Below, piece after piece: positions 18,019-27,479 of a stretch of 64,000 nt of DNA. Source of the DNA: Vibrio europaeus (lineage in GTDB: Bacteria > Pseudomonadota > Gammaproteobacteria > Enterobacterales > Vibrionaceae); NCBI RefSeq assembly GCF_001695575.1, contig NZ_LUAX01000001.1, positions 1,984,001 through 2,048,000 of the forward strand, in the 5' to 3' direction. Below the pieces are notes generated by a model that saw nothing but the letters and a program-made list of their open reading frames with translations, searched no databases and was not told where the DNA came from. Positions within the stretch are counted from its first letter, which is position 1, and every line of letters begins with the position of its first letter. The position numbers were made by a program, and so were the translations under genes.

Positions 18019-19233
18019 TTGAACAATAAAGTACTGGTTGTAGAAGATAGCCGTGCGTATCAAAAATATCTAAACCAACAGCTAACGGCTATTGGGTGTC
18101 AGGTATACTGCGCGGAAACATTAGCAGAAGCCAAGCAGCTACTCCAACAGCATCGCGAGTTCCGATTCGCAGTCTTAGACTATTGCTTACCGGATGCTGA
18201 GGATGGAGAAGTTATAGACCTCGTGCTTGAGCATCAACATAAAGTCATCGTACTAACTGCGACTTTCAATGATGAAGCGCGCGAACGTTTCTTTGCTAAA
18301 GGTGTTGTCGACTACCTACTGAAGAACAGCATGGCTTCAGTCTCTTACCTTATTCCTCTCGCTAAGCGCTTACTCAACAACGATAGGCATCACGCCTTAG
18401 TTGTGGATGATTCTCCTACAGTACGCAGACATGTCACCCAACTATTGGAACACCAGTACATTAAAACGACGCAAGCTGAAAATGGCCTCATAGGGCTAGA
18501 AAAGTTGAAACAAGATCCCACCATCACGTTTGTGATTACTGACCATGATATGCCTGAAAAAGATGGCATCACCATGATCCAAGAAATGCGTCAGTCTCAT
18601 GACAACAACAGCTTAGGCATCATAGGATTATCGGGCAGTGACTCTAAAACTCTCACTGCTCAGTTTCTTAAAGCGGGCGCTAACGACTTTTTAACTAAGC
18701 CCTTTAATCAAGAAGAATTTTATTGCCGAGTGCATCAGCTACTCAATATGCGAGAGGCTACGGAAGAGCTGTATAAGCTCGCTAACCAAGACGCGCTTAC
18801 CGGGCTGTGGAATCGGCGTTTTCTGTTTGCTCAAGCTTGCTCTGCGTGCACAGACCGTTGCATCGCCATGCTGGATATTGACCATTTCAAGGCAGTTAAT
18901 GATACCTATGGTCATGATGGAGGAGATGCTGCACTGAAAGTCATTGCCAATATTCTAAAGATCTATTTCCCAGATGAAGTAGTGGCAAGATTCGGTGGAG
19001 AAGAGTTTTGTATTCAATCTCATATCCCCTTTGATGATTTCATTACCCGGATTGAAAACGTGCGGTTACGTATCGAAAAAACACTCATCAAGCATGACTC
19101 CAAGAGTATACAACTCACTGTCAGTATTGGAGTATGTAACAGTAACGCGAGCTTGAATGAACAAATTAAGTTGGCAGATGACAGACTTTATGAAGCAAAA
19201 GCAGCAGGAAGAAATTGCACTATTTATAGCTAA
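18019..19233 (+). CDS. Double-receiver GGDEF response regulator
   Basis: 404-aa cytoplasmic regulator predicted to make c-di-GMP. Architecture: REC1 (residues about 4-118) with acidic pair E9-D10 and phospho-acceptor D54; REC2 (about 125-245) with D130/D131 and phospho-acceptor D175 in TDHDMP; GGDEF domain from about 255, with GGEEF at 326-330. The I-site position reads FPDE, so the RxxD inhibitory site is absent. This two-REC layout recalls PleD. No histidine kinase lies beside it, so the partner kinase is encoded elsewhere. TTG start at 18019 preceded by AAGAGG. Divergent from dinB. Confidence 0.88.
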   Translation: MNNKVLVVEDSRAYQKYLNQQLTAIGCQVYCAETLAEAKQLLQQHREFRFAVLDYCLPDAEDGEVIDLVLEHQHKVIVLTATFNDEARERFFAKGVVDYLLKNSMASVSYLIPLAKRLLNNDRHHALVVDDSPTVRRHVTQLLEHQYIKTTQAENGLIGLEKLKQDPTITFVITDHDMPEKDGITMIQEMRQSHDNNSLGIIGLSGSDSKTLTAQFLKAGANDFLTKPFNQEEFYCRVHQLLNMREATEELYKLANQDALTGLWNRRFLFAQACSACTDRCIAMLDIDHFKAVNDTYGHDGGDAALKVIANILKIYFPDEVVARFGGEEFCIQSHIPFDDFITRIENVRLRIEKTLIKHDSKSIQLTVSIGVCNSNASLNEQIKLADDRLYEAKAAGRNCTIYS

Positions 19234-19254
19234 AGCTAGTTTCTCTAAAAACAA

Positions 19255-19279
19255 AAACACCGACATAATGTCGGTGTTT
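19255..19279. terminator. Bidirectional terminator between the REC-GGDEF gene and nqrM
   Basis: Eleven-bp perfect stem AAACACCGACA / TGTCGGTGTTT with a TAA loop; A- and T-tails serve both strands. Confidence 0.85.
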
Positions 19280-19301
19280 AACTTAATTTAGTGCGCTTAC
19301 A

Positions 19302-19535
19302 TCAGGCGATACGATCTTTTTCCCATGCTGCTAGCTTTTCAGCTCTAGCCGCTTCACGCGCTTCACGCTTTTTACGTGCATCACATGGTTCAGGACAGTT
19401 ACATACCTTATCGATACCTACTGCACCAAGACCGCCACAGCTGCCTTTTACCACTTTCTTTTGAATGATATAGCCGATTGACATAGCGGCAATCACAGCC
19501 ATAAACACACCAAAGGTAATTAAAAATGTACTCAT
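19302..19535 (-). CDS. nqrM: Na+-NQR maturation protein NqrM
   Basis: 77-aa single-pass membrane protein (DUF539 family) required for assembly of Na+-NQR, thought to deliver iron for the cysteine-ligated Fe centre between NqrD and NqrE. One TM helix (residues about 3-25) is followed by the cysteine-rich GSCGGLGAVGIDKVCNCPEPCD, with four or more conserved cysteines, and a charged helical tail. It lies 21 bp after apbE as the last gene of the nqr-apbE-nqrM cluster, its usual place in vibrios. Confidence 0.93.
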   Translation of the reverse strand: MSTFLITFGVFMAVIAAMSIGYIIQKKVVKGSCGGLGAVGIDKVCNCPEPCDARKKREAREAARAEKLAAWEKDRIA

Positions 19536-19556
19536 AATGACATGCTCGTAATTTTA

Positions 19557-20561
19557 TTATTGATTCATAAATGGTTTGTAAGCTTCAGAAGCTAACTCTT
19601 TAAAGCCACCTTGGGTTTTAACAATCATAAACGCAGGAATATTGTTTTCATTGGCCACCTGCATACCTAGCTCTTCACCAAGAACCATAAGGCCAGTCGC
19701 CAAGCCATCAGCCGTCATAGATGACTTGTCCAGTACAGTGACTGACACCACTTTATGACGAATAGGCTTACCCGTTTGTGGGTTGATGATGTGCGAGTAT
19801 CGTACGCCATCACGCTCAAAATAGATACGGTAATCACCCGATGTCGCTACTGCCATATCGCCGGGTTCAATAATCTCTTGAATTGCACGCTCATCAGTCG
19901 ATGGTTTCTCAATGGCGATTCGCCATTTCACGCCTTCACGGTTTACACCTTTCAGACGCATTTCACCACCAACTTCGACCATGTAGTTCTTAACGCCTTG
20001 AGATTGGATGTAGTCTGCAACCACATCTACGCCCCACCCTTTTGCAATTGTCGATAGATCAACATAAAGATTAGGGATATCTTTTCTGAGTGTATTGCCT
20101 TCAACAGAAAGATGTTCAATACCCGTCATCGCTTTACGTGCTGCTAACTCTTCGTCACTTGGCACCACTTCAGGGCGAGCTTCAGGACCAAATCCCCAAA
20201 GGTTAACCAATGGACCAACCGTCACATCTAATGCACCTTGAGTAAGACCGTTTAAACGGATCGCTTCTTTCACAACAGTGACAGTTTGAGGCGACACTTC
20301 GAATGACTCAGAAGATTGCAGTTGATTAAAGCGACTTAACTCAGAATCTTTGCGATAGGTCGACATCTGGTCATTGACCTCTTCTAGCAGACGATCGACT
20401 TCCTGCTGAAGCGCCTCTGGTGAAGGGATACCTTCCGCTGAGATGTATTTAATGTTGTAAGACGTCCCCATTGTTGGGCCGCTTAGGTGAACCTGCTCTG
20501 CGGGCTTTTCACAGCCAGCCAAAACGAGTAGAGAAGCAAATGCAACAAGCCACTTTTTCAC
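19557..20561 (-). CDS. apbE: FAD:protein FMN transferase ApbE
   Basis: 334-aa periplasmic lipoprotein that attaches FMN by a phosphoester bond to threonines of NqrB and NqrC. Lipobox LVLAGC gives a lipidated cysteine at residue 17. The FAD/Mg region is visible in SGPTMGTSYNIKY, LWGFGPEARP, DLSTIAKGWGVD and the C-terminal SHIINPQTGKP with SMTADGLATGLMVLG. Targets are encoded in the same cluster (NqrB T236, NqrC T224). A terminator and a short ERIC-like repeat separate it from nqrF, so part of its expression may come from its own promoter. Confidence 0.95.
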   Translation of the reverse strand: MKKWLVAFASLLVLAGCEKPAEQVHLSGPTMGTSYNIKYISAEGIPSPEALQQEVDRLLEEVNDQMSTYRKDSELSRFNQLQSSESFEVSPQTVTVVKEAIRLNGLTQGALDVTVGPLVNLWGFGPEARPEVVPSDEELAARKAMTGIEHLSVEGNTLRKDIPNLYVDLSTIAKGWGVDVVADYIQSQGVKNYMVEVGGEMRLKGVNREGVKWRIAIEKPSTDERAIQEIIEPGDMAVATSGDYRIYFERDGVRYSHIINPQTGKPIRHKVVSVTVLDKSSMTADGLATGLMVLGEELGMQVANENNIPAFMIVKTQGGFKELASEAYKPFMNQ

Positions 20562-20645
20562 TTGTTAGACTCCTTAAATTCGAAACGGGAATAGCACATA
20601 CGTTTTATATAGAACGCATCGACTATTACCACTCTTTAAAAAATA

Positions 20646-20671
20646 ATGGCTGACTTTAAGCAGTCAGCCAT
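20646..20671 (-). terminator. Intrinsic terminator between nqrF and apbE
   Basis: Ten-bp perfect stem ATGGCTGACT / AGTCAGCCAT with a 6-nt loop. On the minus strand it is followed by ATTATTTTTT-type sequence. It would end most nqrA-F transcripts before apbE. Confidence 0.75.
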
Positions 20672-20682
20672 CTTATATGTGT

Positions 20683-20752
20683 AATTTCAAGTAGTTGGAG
20701 TTATAGCTCGGCAGACTAACTCATCAAGCTACAGCCCCAACTTACCGAAATT
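20683..20752. repeat. Short, internally deleted ERIC-family repeat
   Basis: Seventy bp with imperfect inverted ends: AATTTCAAGTAGTTGGAG on the left pairs with CCCCAACTTACCGAAATT on the right, and TATAGCT with AGCTACA inside. The arms resemble the outer arms of the 126-128-bp ERIC elements in this window (TTGGAGTT-xx-AGCT), but the central CCTATGAG...TGATTAGG core is missing. Its right end overlaps the nqrF stop codon. Confidence 0.6.
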
Positions 20753-21978
20753 TAGCCGCCGAAGTCATCCAGTAGGATATTCTCGTCTTCTACACCTAGA
20801 TCTTTAAGCATGCCGATAACAGCCGCGTTCATCATCGGTGGACCACACATGTAGTACTCACAATCTTCAGGAGCTTCGTGATCCTTCAGGTAGTTTTCGT
20901 ACAGTACGTTGTGGATGAAGCCTGTGTAACCATCCCAGTTATCTTCTGGCATAGGGTCAGACAGTGCACAGTGCCACACGAAGTTATCGTTTTCAGCTTG
21001 TAGGCCATCGAAGTCTTCAACGTAGAACATCTCACGCTTAGAACGCGCACCGTACCAGAAAGACATCTTACGAGTAGAGTTAAGACGCTTAAGCTGGTCG
21101 AAGATGTGCGAACGCATTGGAGCCATACCAGCACCACCACCAACGAAGACCATCTCGTTGTCTGTGTCTTTCGCAAAGAACTCACCAAATGGACCAGAAA
21201 TAGTACACTTGTCGCCCTCTTTAAGAGACCAGATGAACGAAGACATGATACCTGGTGGTACGTCAGGATTATTAGGCGGCGGCGTAGCGATACGCACGTT
21301 TAGCATAATAATACCTTCTTCTTCTGGGTAGTTAGCCATAGAGTAAGCGCGGATTGTTTCTTCGTTTACCTTAGACTCGTAGCGGAACAGGTTAAACTTG
21401 TCCCAATCTTCGCGGTACTCTTGTGGTACATCGAAGTCAGCGTATTTCACGTGGTGAGCAGGTGCTTCAATCTGGATGTAACCACCAGCACGGAAAGGTA
21501 CTGATTCGCCATCTGGGATTTGTAGCTTAAGCTCTTTGATGAATGTTGCTTTGTTATCGTTAGAGATAACTGAACATTCCCACTTCTTAACGCCGAAGAT
21601 CTCTTCAGGAAGTTCGATGTCCATGTCAGTTTTCATTGCAACCTGACACGCTAGACGCTCACCTTCACGCGCTTCACCTTTAGTAATGTGGTCAAGCTCG
21701 GTTGGTAGAATGTCGCCACCACCTGATTTAACTTTTACGCGACATTGGCCACATGAGCCACCGCCACCACAAGCAGAAGATACGAATACGCCAGCACCTG
21801 CTAGAGCACCCAGTAGCTTGCTACCTGGTTGTGTAACGATCGCCAATGATGGGTCGTTATTCACAGAGATTGTAATGTCACCTGATGGTACTAGTTTAGA
21901 TTTAGCGAACAGAATCACTAAAACTAGCGCCAAGATAATCAGGGTAAACATCACTACACCAAAAATAATAGTATTCAT
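20752..21978 (-). CDS. nqrF: Na+-NQR subunit F (NADH dehydrogenase subunit)
   Basis: 408-aa subunit that accepts electrons from NADH. One N-terminal TM helix (residues 3-25), a plant-type 2Fe-2S ferredoxin domain with cysteines C70, C76, C79 and C111, then FAD- and NADH-binding ferredoxin-reductase domains with RAYSMANYP (FAD), [12 protein letters not shown] (NADH) and YMCGPPMM near the C-terminus. All cofactor ligands are present. Sixth gene of the nqr operon, 33 bp after nqrE; its stop codon lies in an ERIC-like repeat. Confidence 0.97.
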   Translation of the reverse strand: MNTIIFGVVMFTLIILALVLVILFAKSKLVPSGDITISVNNDPSLAIVTQPGSKLLGALAGAGVFVSSACGGGGSCGQCRVKVKSGGGDILPTELDHITKGEAREGERLACQVAMKTDMDIELPEEIFGVKKWECSVISNDNKATFIKELKLQIPDGESVPFRAGGYIQIEAPAHHVKYADFDVPQEYREDWDKFNLFRYESKVNEETIRAYSMANYPEEEGIIMLNVRIATPPPNNPDVPPGIMSSFIWSLKEGDKCTISGPFGEFFAKDTDNEMVFVGGGAGMAPMRSHIFDQLKRLNSTRKMSFWYGARSKREMFYVEDFDGLQAENDNFVWHCALSDPMPEDNWDGYTGFIHNVLYENYLKDHEAPEDCEYYMCGPPMMNAAVIGMLKDLGVEDENILLDDFGG

Positions 21979-22011
21979 GACTATTCCTTTAATTGCTGCC
22001 GTTTACCCGAC

Positions 22012-22608
22012 TTACAGTTGAACACCAGAGAAAGACATAAAGCCTAACGCCATTAGACCAACTGTGATGAACGTAATTCCAAGACCACGTAGACCTGGAG
22101 GTACATCAGAGTACTTCATCTTCTCACGAATACCTGCAAGAGCAACGATAGCTAGCATCCAACCCACACCTGAGCCGAAGCCGTATACTACTGACTCTGC
22201 AAAGTTGTAGTCACGTTGTACCATGAAAGATACACCACCGAAGATCGCACAGTTTACTGTGATCAGCGGTAGGAAGATGCCTAGTGCGTTGTACAGAGGC
22301 GGGAAGAAACGATCTAAGATCATTTCTAGAATCTGTACTAGAGCCGCGATTACACCGATAAAGGTAATGAAGTTTAGGAAACTAAGATCCACACCTTCAA
22401 GTAACGCATTCTCTTTAAGAACTAGGTTGTAAAGTAGGTTGTTCACAGGTACTGCAACAGTCAGTACGAAAACAACGGCAACGCCAAGACCGAAAGAGGT
22501 CTTAACTTTCTTAGATACAGCAAGGAATGTACACATACCTAAGAAGAACGATAGTGCTAAGTTTTCGATAAAAATCGATTTAACTAGCAAGCTAATGTAG
22601 TGTTCCAT
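22012..22608 (-). CDS. nqrE: Na+-NQR subunit E
   Basis: 198-aa integral membrane subunit with six TM helices, homologous to NqrD and in opposite topology to it. The two share a membrane-buried Fe site formed by symmetry-related cysteines; here the candidates are in [11 protein letters not shown] and [12 protein letters not shown]. It begins [19 protein letters not shown], as expected. Starts 7 bp after nqrD and precedes nqrF. Confidence 0.97.
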   Translation of the reverse strand: MEHYISLLVKSIFIENLALSFFLGMCTFLAVSKKVKTSFGLGVAVVFVLTVAVPVNNLLYNLVLKENALLEGVDLSFLNFITFIGVIAALVQILEMILDRFFPPLYNALGIFLPLITVNCAIFGGVSFMVQRDYNFAESVVYGFGSGVGWMLAIVALAGIREKMKYSDVPPGLRGLGITFITVGLMALGFMSFSGVQL

Positions 22609-22615
22609 GACGTCC

Positions 22616-23248
22616 TTACTCCTTCGCTTCTACTTGCTCTGGTTTCAGAATACGGATTGCCCAGATAAGGAAACCGATTAGGAAGAATGCAGATGGTGCT
22701 AGTAGCATCAGACCGTTTGGCTGATACCAACCACCATTGCTCACTAAAGGTAGAACTTCCATTCCAAATAATTTGCCTGAGCCAAATAGCTCACGGAAGA
22801 AACCAACAGTGATAAGAACGAAACCGTAACCAAGACCGTTACCAATACCATCGATAAGTGATGGAAGAGGCTCAGACTTCATTGCGAATGCTTCAGCACG
22901 ACCCATAACAATACAGTTCGTGATGATTAGACCTACGAATACCGATAGCTGTTTAGAGATATCGTATAGGTAAGCTTTTAGCACTTGGTCTACCACGATT
23001 ACTAGAGATGCGATGATCGCCATTTGAACGATAATACGCACACTGTTAGGAATGTGGTTACGGATGACTGAAACGAAGAAGTTAGACAGTGCAGTTACAA
23101 AGATAACCGCTAGTGTCATTACAAAAGCCGTTTCTAGTTTAGTTGTTACTGCCAATGCAGAACAAACACCAAGAACCTGCAGCGCGATTGGGTTGTTATC
23201 CAATACTGGCGCTAATAGACTCTTCTTAACGTTTTGTGCGCTAGACAT
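22616..23248 (-). CDS. nqrD: Na+-NQR subunit D
   Basis: 210-aa integral membrane subunit with six TM segments. Iron-site cysteines are in [13 protein letters not shown] and [15 protein letters not shown], matching the pair in NqrE. The start codon overlaps the nqrC stop (TAATG), indicating translational coupling. No unusual residues seen. Confidence 0.97.
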   Translation of the reverse strand: MSSAQNVKKSLLAPVLDNNPIALQVLGVCSALAVTTKLETAFVMTLAVIFVTALSNFFVSVIRNHIPNSVRIIVQMAIIASLVIVVDQVLKAYLYDISKQLSVFVGLIITNCIVMGRAEAFAMKSEPLPSLIDGIGNGLGYGFVLITVGFFRELFGSGKLFGMEVLPLVSNGGWYQPNGLMLLAPSAFFLIGFLIWAIRILKPEQVEAKE

Positions 23249-24018
23249 TAGTTCAGACCTCCGTCACGAACTTTTGCTAGGAATGGACCAAAGCCCATGT
23301 CGCCTAACCAGAAATCAAATGTACCTTGAACACCGTTACCTGTTAGTGTCGCACCTGATAGGCCATCAACACCGTGTTCAGAACCTGCTGGAGCGCCACC
23401 TTTAACAATCTTGATTGCTGGTTTGTGGTTCTCGTCAAACAGTTTCTTGCCTTCAAACTGAGCACGCCAAGAAGGGTTCTCAATTTCACCACCAAGTCCA
23501 GGAGTTTCACCCTGTTCGTAGTATGTGATTGCAGAGACAGTGTTACCGTCAGTTTCTACTGCAACAAAAGCGTACATCATTGACCATAGACCCGTACCGT
23601 GAACTGGTAGGATAATCTTAGATACTGCATCGCCATCTTTCACTAGGTAAATAACACCTGTGTTTGCGCGACGTAGGATCTTCGCTTTGTCTTGGTCAGC
23701 GGTTAGCTTGATAGACTCTGCAGGATCTTTTGCAGCTTTACGTTGGTCGTATGACGCAGCGTCACCTTCAACGAAAGCACCGGTATCGAAATCAACTAGA
23801 CGAGGCTCGATATTCTCAGCGAATAGCTTTGGTACTTTCTTACCTGTAGTGTCGATACCTGCAACTTCAACGATCTTAGTCTGCTTATCTAGTACAGCGT
23901 TAGCTTTTTGCTTGTCACGTAGACCTACAGCTGCTGTTGATACGATGATTGAACAAACAAGGCTCAACCCGATAACAACACCCAGCGTCTTTTTAATGCT
24001 GTCGTTATTACTTGCCAT
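23248..24018 (-). CDS. nqrC: Na+-NQR subunit C
   Basis: 256-aa subunit with one N-terminal TM helix (about 12-32) and a periplasmic FMN-binding domain. The flavinylation motif DGLSGATLT places covalent FMN on T224. A second conserved run, [13 protein letters not shown], is present. Overlaps nqrB by 11 bp and nqrD by the TAATG join, so B-C-D are translated as a unit. Confidence 0.97.
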   Translation of the reverse strand: MASNNDSIKKTLGVVIGLSLVCSIIVSTAAVGLRDKQKANAVLDKQTKIVEVAGIDTTGKKVPKLFAENIEPRLVDFDTGAFVEGDAASYDQRKAAKDPAESIKLTADQDKAKILRRANTGVIYLVKDGDAVSKIILPVHGTGLWSMMYAFVAVETDGNTVSAITYYEQGETPGLGGEIENPSWRAQFEGKKLFDENHKPAIKIVKGGAPAGSEHGVDGLSGATLTGNGVQGTFDFWLGDMGFGPFLAKVRDGGLN

Positions 24019-25252
24019 AGCGTGCTAGTCTCCGCTTGATGTTCTTCTCGATAACTACATGGTCGAATAGAGGTGCAAACAGGTTCGCGAATAGAATCGC
24101 CAGCATCATACCTTCTGGGTATGCTGGGTTTACTACTCGAATTAGTACACACATCACGCCGATTAGCGCGCCGTACCACCATTTACCTTTGTTAGTAAAT
24201 GAAGCTGATACAGGGTCCGTTGCCATAAAGAACATACCGAATGCAAAACCACCTAGAACTAGGTGCCAGTGCCATGGCATGTTGAACATTGGGTTAGTGT
24301 CAGAACCGATCACATTGAACAGAGTTGCTGTTGCAATCATACCGATCATCACACCGGCAATAATGCGCCATGAAGCAATTCGCATGTACACGATCATTGC
24401 TGCACCGATCATTAGAGCTAGTGTTGAAACTTCACCAATAGAACCAGGAATGTTACCGATGAAAGCGTCCATCCAAGTGATTGGAGCGCCTGTCACTGTA
24501 TTCACTAGTGCACCGTTACCACCTTGTGCCCATTGGCTAAGCGCCGTTGCACCAGAGAAGCCATCAGCTGCAGTCCAAACTACGTCACCTGAGATTTGCG
24601 CAGGGTAAGCAAAGAATAGAAATGCACGGCCAGCAAGTGCTGGGTTAAGGAAGTTTCGACCCGTACCACCAAAGATCTCTTTAGCAACCACAACACCGAA
24701 GGTAATACCTAGCGCCGCTTGCCATAGAGGAAGTGTTGGTGGAACGATAAGTGCAAATAGGATAGAAGTAACAAAGAAGCCTTCGTTAACTTCGTGCTTA
24801 CGCACCATACAGAACAGTACTTCCCAGAAACCACCAACGATAAATACCGTTGCGTAGATAGGTAGGAAGTAAGTTGCACCTAGGATCATCTTACTGCCAA
24901 CGCCTGCATCGGCGGCTAAAGTGCCCCCAAGCATTTCCGTTAGCCAGTAGTGCCAGTTGCCAGCAACTACAGCTGCTAGCTGATCACCAACATACATGTG
25001 ATTAAGTGCTGAGATAGCTTGGCCACCCGCGTTGTACATACCCCAGAACATTGCAGGGAATACCGCGAACCAAACCATGATCATGATACGTTTTAGGTCA
25101 ACGCTGTCACGAACGTGCGAGCTTTTTTTCGTTACCAAGCCTGGCGTGTAGAAAAGTGTTGCTGCTGCTTCATATAAAGCAAACCACTTCTCATGCTTAC
25201 CACCTGGCTCAAAATGATGCTCGATGTCTTCAATAAACTTTTTAAGAGCCAT
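24008..25252 (-). CDS. nqrB: Na+-NQR subunit B
   Basis: 414-aa main membrane subunit with about ten TM helices; carries covalent FMN at T236 in GFSGATALS, non-covalent riboflavin, and the ubiquinone site and likely Na+ path. ATG 25252 ([20 protein letters not shown]) is chosen over an upstream in-frame start at 25288, which lies inside nqrA. The gap to nqrA is 5 bp. The T236 position equals that recalled for V. cholerae NqrB. Confidence 0.97.
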   Translation of the reverse strand: MALKKFIEDIEHHFEPGGKHEKWFALYEAAATLFYTPGLVTKKSSHVRDSVDLKRIMIMVWFAVFPAMFWGMYNAGGQAISALNHMYVGDQLAAVVAGNWHYWLTEMLGGTLAADAGVGSKMILGATYFLPIYATVFIVGGFWEVLFCMVRKHEVNEGFFVTSILFALIVPPTLPLWQAALGITFGVVVAKEIFGGTGRNFLNPALAGRAFLFFAYPAQISGDVVWTAADGFSGATALSQWAQGGNGALVNTVTGAPITWMDAFIGNIPGSIGEVSTLALMIGAAMIVYMRIASWRIIAGVMIGMIATATLFNVIGSDTNPMFNMPWHWHLVLGGFAFGMFFMATDPVSASFTNKGKWWYGALIGVMCVLIRVVNPAYPEGMMLAILFANLFAPLFDHVVIEKNIKRRLARYGK

Positions 25253-25257
25253 GAAAA

Positions 25258-26598
25258 TTACCCTTCCTTCTCGATGGTATCTAGGCATTCACGAAGGAGT
25301 TCACCGTACTCGTATTTACCAGGACACACAAAGGTACACAATGCTACATCTTCTTCATCTAGCTCTAGCGCACCCAGTGCTACTGCACTGTCAGTATCGC
25401 CTGCACATAGATCACGAAGTAGCAGAGTTGGCTCCATATCTAGAGGCATTACGCGTTCGTAGTTGCCGATTGGAACCATTGAACGATCACTACCGTTAGT
25501 CGTCGTTGTCATGTTGAACAACTGACCTTTGAATACGTGACCAAGGAATGAGCGAGTAATTGAGAACTTGTTCTTACCAGGCATTGCCCAACCGAACAGA
25601 TCTTTCTCACGGCCTTCACGTAATACAGAAACCTGTACGTGGTAACGACCAAGGTATGCGTGAGGACCAATTGCATGAGTACCAGTTAGTACTGAACCAG
25701 AAATCACACGAACTTCACCTGGCATCAGCTCGCTGTCCGTTACGTCATCAAGGCATGCACCTAGAGATGTACGAACTAAACGAGGGTTATTCACTACTGG
25801 GCCAGCCAGAGAAATAACACGGTCAGTGTAAAGCTCACCAGTTAGGAACAACTTACCAAACGCAATAACGTCTTGGTAGTTGATGCTCCACGCCACATTT
25901 TCTGCATTCACTGGGTATAGGAAATGCATGTGGGTGCCAGCAAGACCTGCTGGGTGAGGGCCATCAAATACATGCTCTTCAACATTTGACTGAGAAGAAC
26001 GAGGCAGACTTGTGCCAGATTTACATACGTAAACCTTGCCATCTGTCAGGGTTGAAAGCAGGTCTAAACCGGCAACGAACGCTTCTTGTTGTTCATTGAT
26101 GATCAACTCAGGCTGAGCTGCTAACGGATTTGTATCCATTGCAGTTACGAAGATAGCCTGTGTAGAAGACTCGATTGCTGGAACCTTGCTGAACGGACGA
26201 GTACGTAAAGCAGTCCAAAGACCTGAATCAACAAGCTGAGTTTTAACCGCTTCACGGTCAAGACTTGCTAGTTGGCCAGCTTCAAACTTATCGAAAGTAA
26301 CCTGCTCTTCGCCTGCCACTTCAATCACTACAGACTGAAGTACACGCTTAGCGCCACGGTTAACCTCGATCACTTTACCAGCTGCTGGTGAAGTAAATTT
26401 CACACCTGGGTTCTTTTTATCTTCAAAAAGAACTTGAGCTTTCTTTACTTCATCGCCTACGCGGACATGCATAGTAGGACGCATGCCGACGTACTCTTCG
26501 CCAAGCAAGGCGACTTTTTTGATGGTCTTACCATCATTAATCACCTGGGTAGGAGTTCCTGCAACAGGAAGGTCCAAACCCTTCTTTATTGTAATCAT
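25258..26598 (-). CDS. nqrA: Na+-NQR subunit A
   Basis: 446-aa cytoplasmic subunit, first gene of the operon. Starts [20 protein letters not shown]; a start four codons earlier (26610) is open but lacks a better ribosome site. Conserved blocks: [20 protein letters not shown] (barrel-sandwich region), [12 protein letters not shown] and the C-terminal [20 protein letters not shown]. NqrA takes part in quinone binding. Transcription must start in the 26.6-27.0 kb gap, which has two strong inverted repeats. Confidence 0.97.
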   Translation of the reverse strand: MITIKKGLDLPVAGTPTQVINDGKTIKKVALLGEEYVGMRPTMHVRVGDEVKKAQVLFEDKKNPGVKFTSPAAGKVIEVNRGAKRVLQSVVIEVAGEEQVTFDKFEAGQLASLDREAVKTQLVDSGLWTALRTRPFSKVPAIESSTQAIFVTAMDTNPLAAQPELIINEQQEAFVAGLDLLSTLTDGKVYVCKSGTSLPRSSQSNVEEHVFDGPHPAGLAGTHMHFLYPVNAENVAWSINYQDVIAFGKLFLTGELYTDRVISLAGPVVNNPRLVRTSLGACLDDVTDSELMPGEVRVISGSVLTGTHAIGPHAYLGRYHVQVSVLREGREKDLFGWAMPGKNKFSITRSFLGHVFKGQLFNMTTTTNGSDRSMVPIGNYERVMPLDMEPTLLLRDLCAGDTDSAVALGALELDEEDVALCTFVCPGKYEYGELLRECLDTIEKEG

Positions 26599-26657
26599 AC
26601 GCACTTGCACTACTTTTATCGGGAAAAAGATTCTTTGTTTGCGTAACTTTTAGACAC

Positions 26658-26698
26658 GACACTAGTGTCCGGTTTTGGTGAAGTTTTAAACACCAAAA
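26658..26698 (-). promoter_or_regulatory. Two inverted repeats in the nqrA leader
   Basis: A 12-bp perfect palindrome GACACTAGTGTC (26658-26669) and, 3 bp away, an 8-bp stem TTTTGGTG / CACCAAAA with a 10-nt spacer (26673-26698). They lie 60-100 bp upstream of the nqrA start and could be protein sites or leader RNA hairpins. No named regulator matches. Confidence 0.45.
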
Positions 26699-26998
26699 TC
26701 GCAACATCCTATTAAAAATCTCGCTACAAGAATTAAGCGGGATTTATCAGGTGCGGTAGTCTATCATTTTTTTAGAAGGTGATGCCATGATGAATGCTAT
26801 GATTAACAGAGATATTTCGAGTGAATAGGGTTTAAAAGGCGATAGAATAGTCATAACTTTGAGCCACCGCACAAACACAATTCCGCACCCTATTTCCTAT
26901 TTTTCTAATTCATTCACATCGTGAAACATTCTGTTTTAAAACTAACCATTACATTTATTTGTTTCTACCTTGTTAACATCTAGACTATCGCTACCAAT
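26699..26998. other. Intergenic stretch upstream of the nqr operon
   Basis: About 300 bp, A+T-rich, holding the nqr promoter presumably. A 13-codon plus-strand frame (26787-26828) with AAGGTG in front is present but has no gene to lead, so I do not call it. No RNA family recognised. Confidence 0.5.
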
Positions 26999-27027
26999 AA
27001 AAAGGGTAGCAAACGCTACCCCTTTTT
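26999..27027 (-). terminator. Intrinsic terminator after bolA
   Basis: Stem GGGTAGC / GCTACCC with AAAC loop, flanked by A5 and T5 runs; bolA ends 5 bp before it. Confidence 0.85.
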
Positions 27028-27032
27028 GTGAC

Positions 27033-27341
27033 TTATTTTGAACCGCCTAAACACATCGGGCTATCTGGGGCGAGCTGATTCTGTTCTTTCCATTCACTAG
27101 CCGTATAGGTATGCATCGATAATGCGTGAATTTGGTTGGCGAGCTCTTCAGCAAGCACTTGATTGACTTGACGGTGACGTGCAATCAAGCGCGCCCCTTC
27201 GAATTTCTCGCTGACAATGACCACTTTAAAGTGGCTTTCTGAGCCAGGCGGAACATTATGCATGTAACTCTCATTGACGACGTTAAGGTAGTCAGGACTA
27301 AAGGCTTCAGTCAGCTTGTTTTCAATAACTTCTTGTATCAT
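27033..27341 (-). CDS. bolA: BolA family protein
   Basis: 102-aa member of the BolA family, which in E. coli acts as a stress-induced morphogene and transcription factor and pairs with monothiol glutaredoxins around a 2Fe-2S cluster. Family features: N-terminal [13 protein letters not shown] helix, [25 protein letters not shown] containing the FxGxxxxxRHRxV signature, and the conserved HALSMHTYT segment with the cluster-ligand histidine. Single gene, divergent from rlmG, with its own terminator. Confidence 0.93.
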   Translation of the reverse strand: MIQEVIENKLTEAFSPDYLNVVNESYMHNVPPGSESHFKVVIVSEKFEGARLIARHRQVNQVLAEELANQIHALSMHTYTASEWKEQNQLAPDSPMCLGGSK

Positions 27342-27479
27342 CGGTTTTTACCATCAGATATGAACAACTTTATAAGGTTAGATAATAATCGCCTCTATCA
27401 TAAAGCTAAAGGTTTTAGTTTCCTCTCCTCTCCGGTTTTGCGACAATTTAGCAATTAACGACTAGCTAGCATTCCAAAT

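Noticed and set aside
25253..25288. NqrB start at 25288
   Set aside because: It lies in nqrA and adds 12 residues not found in NqrB; with MALKK at 25252 the flavinylated threonine falls at 236 as expected.
26787..26828. 13-codon plus-strand ORF with AAGGTG upstream
   Set aside because: No gene follows on the plus strand, codon number is tiny, and nothing else supports translation.
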